NCBI GenBank assembly: GCA_947494975.1
Contig: CANLXA010000001.1
Location: forward strand, 1,167,365 to 1,231,364
DNA: 64,000 bases
Direction: 5' to 3'
Origin: an uncultured Roseicyclus sp.
GTDB lineage: Bacteria > Pseudomonadota > Alphaproteobacteria > Rhodobacterales > Rhodobacteraceae
Below are positions 62,820 through 64,000 of this stretch, piece after piece (position 1 is the stretch's first letter; every line of letters starts with the position of its first letter). The notes under the pieces are model-generated. The model saw nothing but the letters and a program-made list of their open reading frames with translations, was not told where the DNA came from and did not search any database. Position numbers and translations under genes: made by a program.

Positions 62820-64000
62820 ATGACCTGGATCATTGAACAACTCATAGCATACTTGGTTCACCTGAAGGATGAACCACTGCTGACGCAGTTAATCACTCTC
62901 CTCGGCTTGCCTAGCATTTTCATTGGGTATCCAGTCTGGGTGATCACCAGGAAAGTGCGTGCTTCAGTAACTAGTTTTGAGACGATCAATCAGATGCTGA
63001 TCACGGCTCGTAGAGAAGCAACTTCACTGGAACAGGAACGAGACGCCCTGCAGACCCAAACTCCAGCGAGATTTTTGACTCAGTTTGAAGGTGAAATGAA
63101 CGATGGAAACGAGGAACGTGCGGCAGCGGTTGCACGTGACTTCCTTAACCGTCAGAAAGATGAGTTGGTGCTGGCTTTTCGAGCCTTGATGGAGGATGCA
63201 GCTCGGCAGTCTGTTCATGACGGAGCACCAGCCTTTGCTTCTGCTAGAAGCTGGGCACTGGCTGCTTTTGCCTTACAGCCAATAGATCGCAATTTGCGCA
63301 TGGTCATTGATGAACTCGCAGAAGCCGAAGCAATCTCAACTAAAGGTGCACGAGCAAAACTGAGGGGCGGGAATAGTCGCGCGGACCGCGCGTCGCGTGA
63401 GGATCGGTCGCCGGCCGACCTTGAGGCTTTGTCTGCGCAATTCTTTGATGCCCGAGGACGCGGACATCATAATTTGATGCTTTTGCTCGCAAATCATGGG
63501 CTCATGCTAGCCCGGCGACGTCCGTTCGGTTTCGGATCAATTGAGCATCTGCTTTACCGGCGACATAGGCTTGAATCTCTAAATCTCATCGGCCGAAGCC
63601 AGGAAGCGCTGATGGAAGCAGAGACGCTTTTGATGGACTACGAAAACGGGTTTGCAGACCAAGAAACTGATATACTCTACCTCCGGACCCTTATTGCGAA
63701 ATGTAAGCGAGCAACCGGCGATAGTGCCGGTGCGCTTGCAGAGCTCACAGAGCATTTGCCGATCAGCATCGACGTGTTCGGAGAACAGCACCCCGAAGTG
63801 CTGACCATCCGCACGATCATGGCCCAGTGCCGGATGGGCCTCGGCGACAATGCCGGTGCGCTTGCTGAGCTCACAGAGCATCTGCCGATCAGCATCGACG
63901 TGCTCGGAGAACGACATCCCGATGTGCTGACCATCCGAACAATCATGGCCCAGTGCCGGAGGAGCCTCGGCGACAATGCCGGTGCGCTTGCAGAGCTCAC
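62820..64000 (+). CDS. Membrane-anchored TPR-repeat protein, 5' part (runs off the window end)
   Basis: An open frame from ATG 62820 (GAGG eight bases upstream) to the window end, 393 codons without a stop. Residues ~22-45 form a hydrophobic segment (LITLLGLPSIFIGYPVWVITR), then a coiled-coil-like region (~50-80), an acidic/Arg-rich middle, and kinesin-light-chain-type 42-residue TPR units from ~300 (GERHPDVLTIRTIMAQC). The GC content is lower than in neighbouring genes and rare codons such as AGA, CTA, TTA and ATA are used, suggesting acquisition. The family is not assigned; such TPR proteins often act as scaffolds, sometimes in defence systems. Confidence 0.75.
   Translation, partial: MTWIIEQLIAYLVHLKDEPLLTQLITLLGLPSIFIGYPVWVITRKVRASVTSFETINQMLITARREATSLEQERDALQTQTPARFLTQFEGEMNDGNEERAAAVARDFLNRQKDELVLAFRALMEDAARQSVHDGAPAFASARSWALAAFALQPIDRNLRMVIDELAEAEAISTKGARAKLRGGNSRADRASREDRSPADLEALSAQFFDARGRGHHNLMLLLANHGLMLARRRPFGFGSIEHLLYRRHRLESLNLIGRSQEALMEAETLLMDYENGFADQETDILYLRTLIAKCKRATGDSAGALAELTEHLPISIDVFGEQHPEVLTIRTIMAQCRMGLGDNAGALAELTEHLPISIDVLGERHPDVLTIRTIMAQCRRSLGDNAGALAEL
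63726..64000 (+). repeat. 126-bp tandem coding repeats (42-residue TPR units)
   Basis: GCCGGTGCGCTTGC recurs at 63726, 63852 and 63978, exactly 126 bases apart. The units are nearly identical at DNA level, with only a few substitutions per copy (for example CAG-CAC versus CGA-CAT in the GE-x-H segment). The array continues past the window end. Near identity suggests recent duplication or gene conversion. Confidence 0.85.

Noticed and set aside
63726..64000. CRISPR-like spaced repeats
   Set aside because: The repeats are continuous 126-bp coding units without spacers and keep a reading frame.

Overview
The window looks like chromosome of a high-GC alphaproteobacterium, most likely a nitrate-respiring member of the Rhodobacterales (Roseobacter/Paracoccus-like). 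The basis is gene content: a NarR-type Crp/FNR regulator facing a narK-narK-narGHJI operon, a DUF1285/MoxR/DUF58/DUF4159 block typical of this class, a box benzoyl-CoA cluster with BoxR, and a paa phenylacetyl-CoA cluster. No rRNA, tRNA, CRISPR or insertion sequence was seen. The last ~1.4 kb is clearly lower in GC and uses different codons.

Layout. 1-7 kb: small heat-shock protein, secreted trypsin-like protease, glycolate oxidase glcD-glcE-glcF, a HemJ-like membrane protein and two small proteins. 7-14.4 kb: four overlapping genes (MoxR ATPase, DUF58, DUF4159, large membrane protein) with DUF1285 divergent. 14.4-27.8 kb: one long minus-strand nitrate-respiration operon, narK1-narK2-narG-H-J-I-parvulin-hemerythrin-carbonic anhydrase-DUF2478, with narR divergent. 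Two FNR-type boxes lie in the narR/narK1 intergenic region. 27.9-31.5 kb: VOC protein, WYL regulator, cobalamin-binding regulator and a cytochrome P450.

31.5-50 kb: an aromatic-acid island. A TRAP transporter (dctPQM) is followed by an operon encoding SDR dehydrogenase, crotonase, MarR regulator, feruloyl/cinnamoyl-type CoA ligase, thiolase, benzoate-CoA ligase and hydrolase. After it come boxC, boxB, a flavodoxin, a thioesterase, boxR and a fused crotonase/3-hydroxyacyl-CoA dehydrogenase. The simplest reading is that arylpropenoic acids are imported, CoA-activated and shortened by beta-oxidation to benzoyl-CoA, which enters the epoxide (box) route. No boxA or boxD is present; a flavodoxin occupies the place where a reductase would be expected. 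Nearly the same palindrome lies upstream of the catabolic operon and between dctP and its divergent MarR gene, so uptake and catabolism probably share a regulator.

50-60.7 kb: phenylacetate degradation. paaX-paaZ are on the minus strand, paaI-paaK and paaABCDE on the plus strand, and a 3-oxoadipyl-CoA-type thiolase follows. An uncharacterised 70-residue ORF sits between paaA and paaB, overlapping both at its start and stop codons. 60.8-64 kb: DUF1993 protein, CxxC small protein, SRAP/YedK protein, and the 5' part of a membrane-anchored TPR protein with nearly identical 126-bp repeats, cut by the window end.
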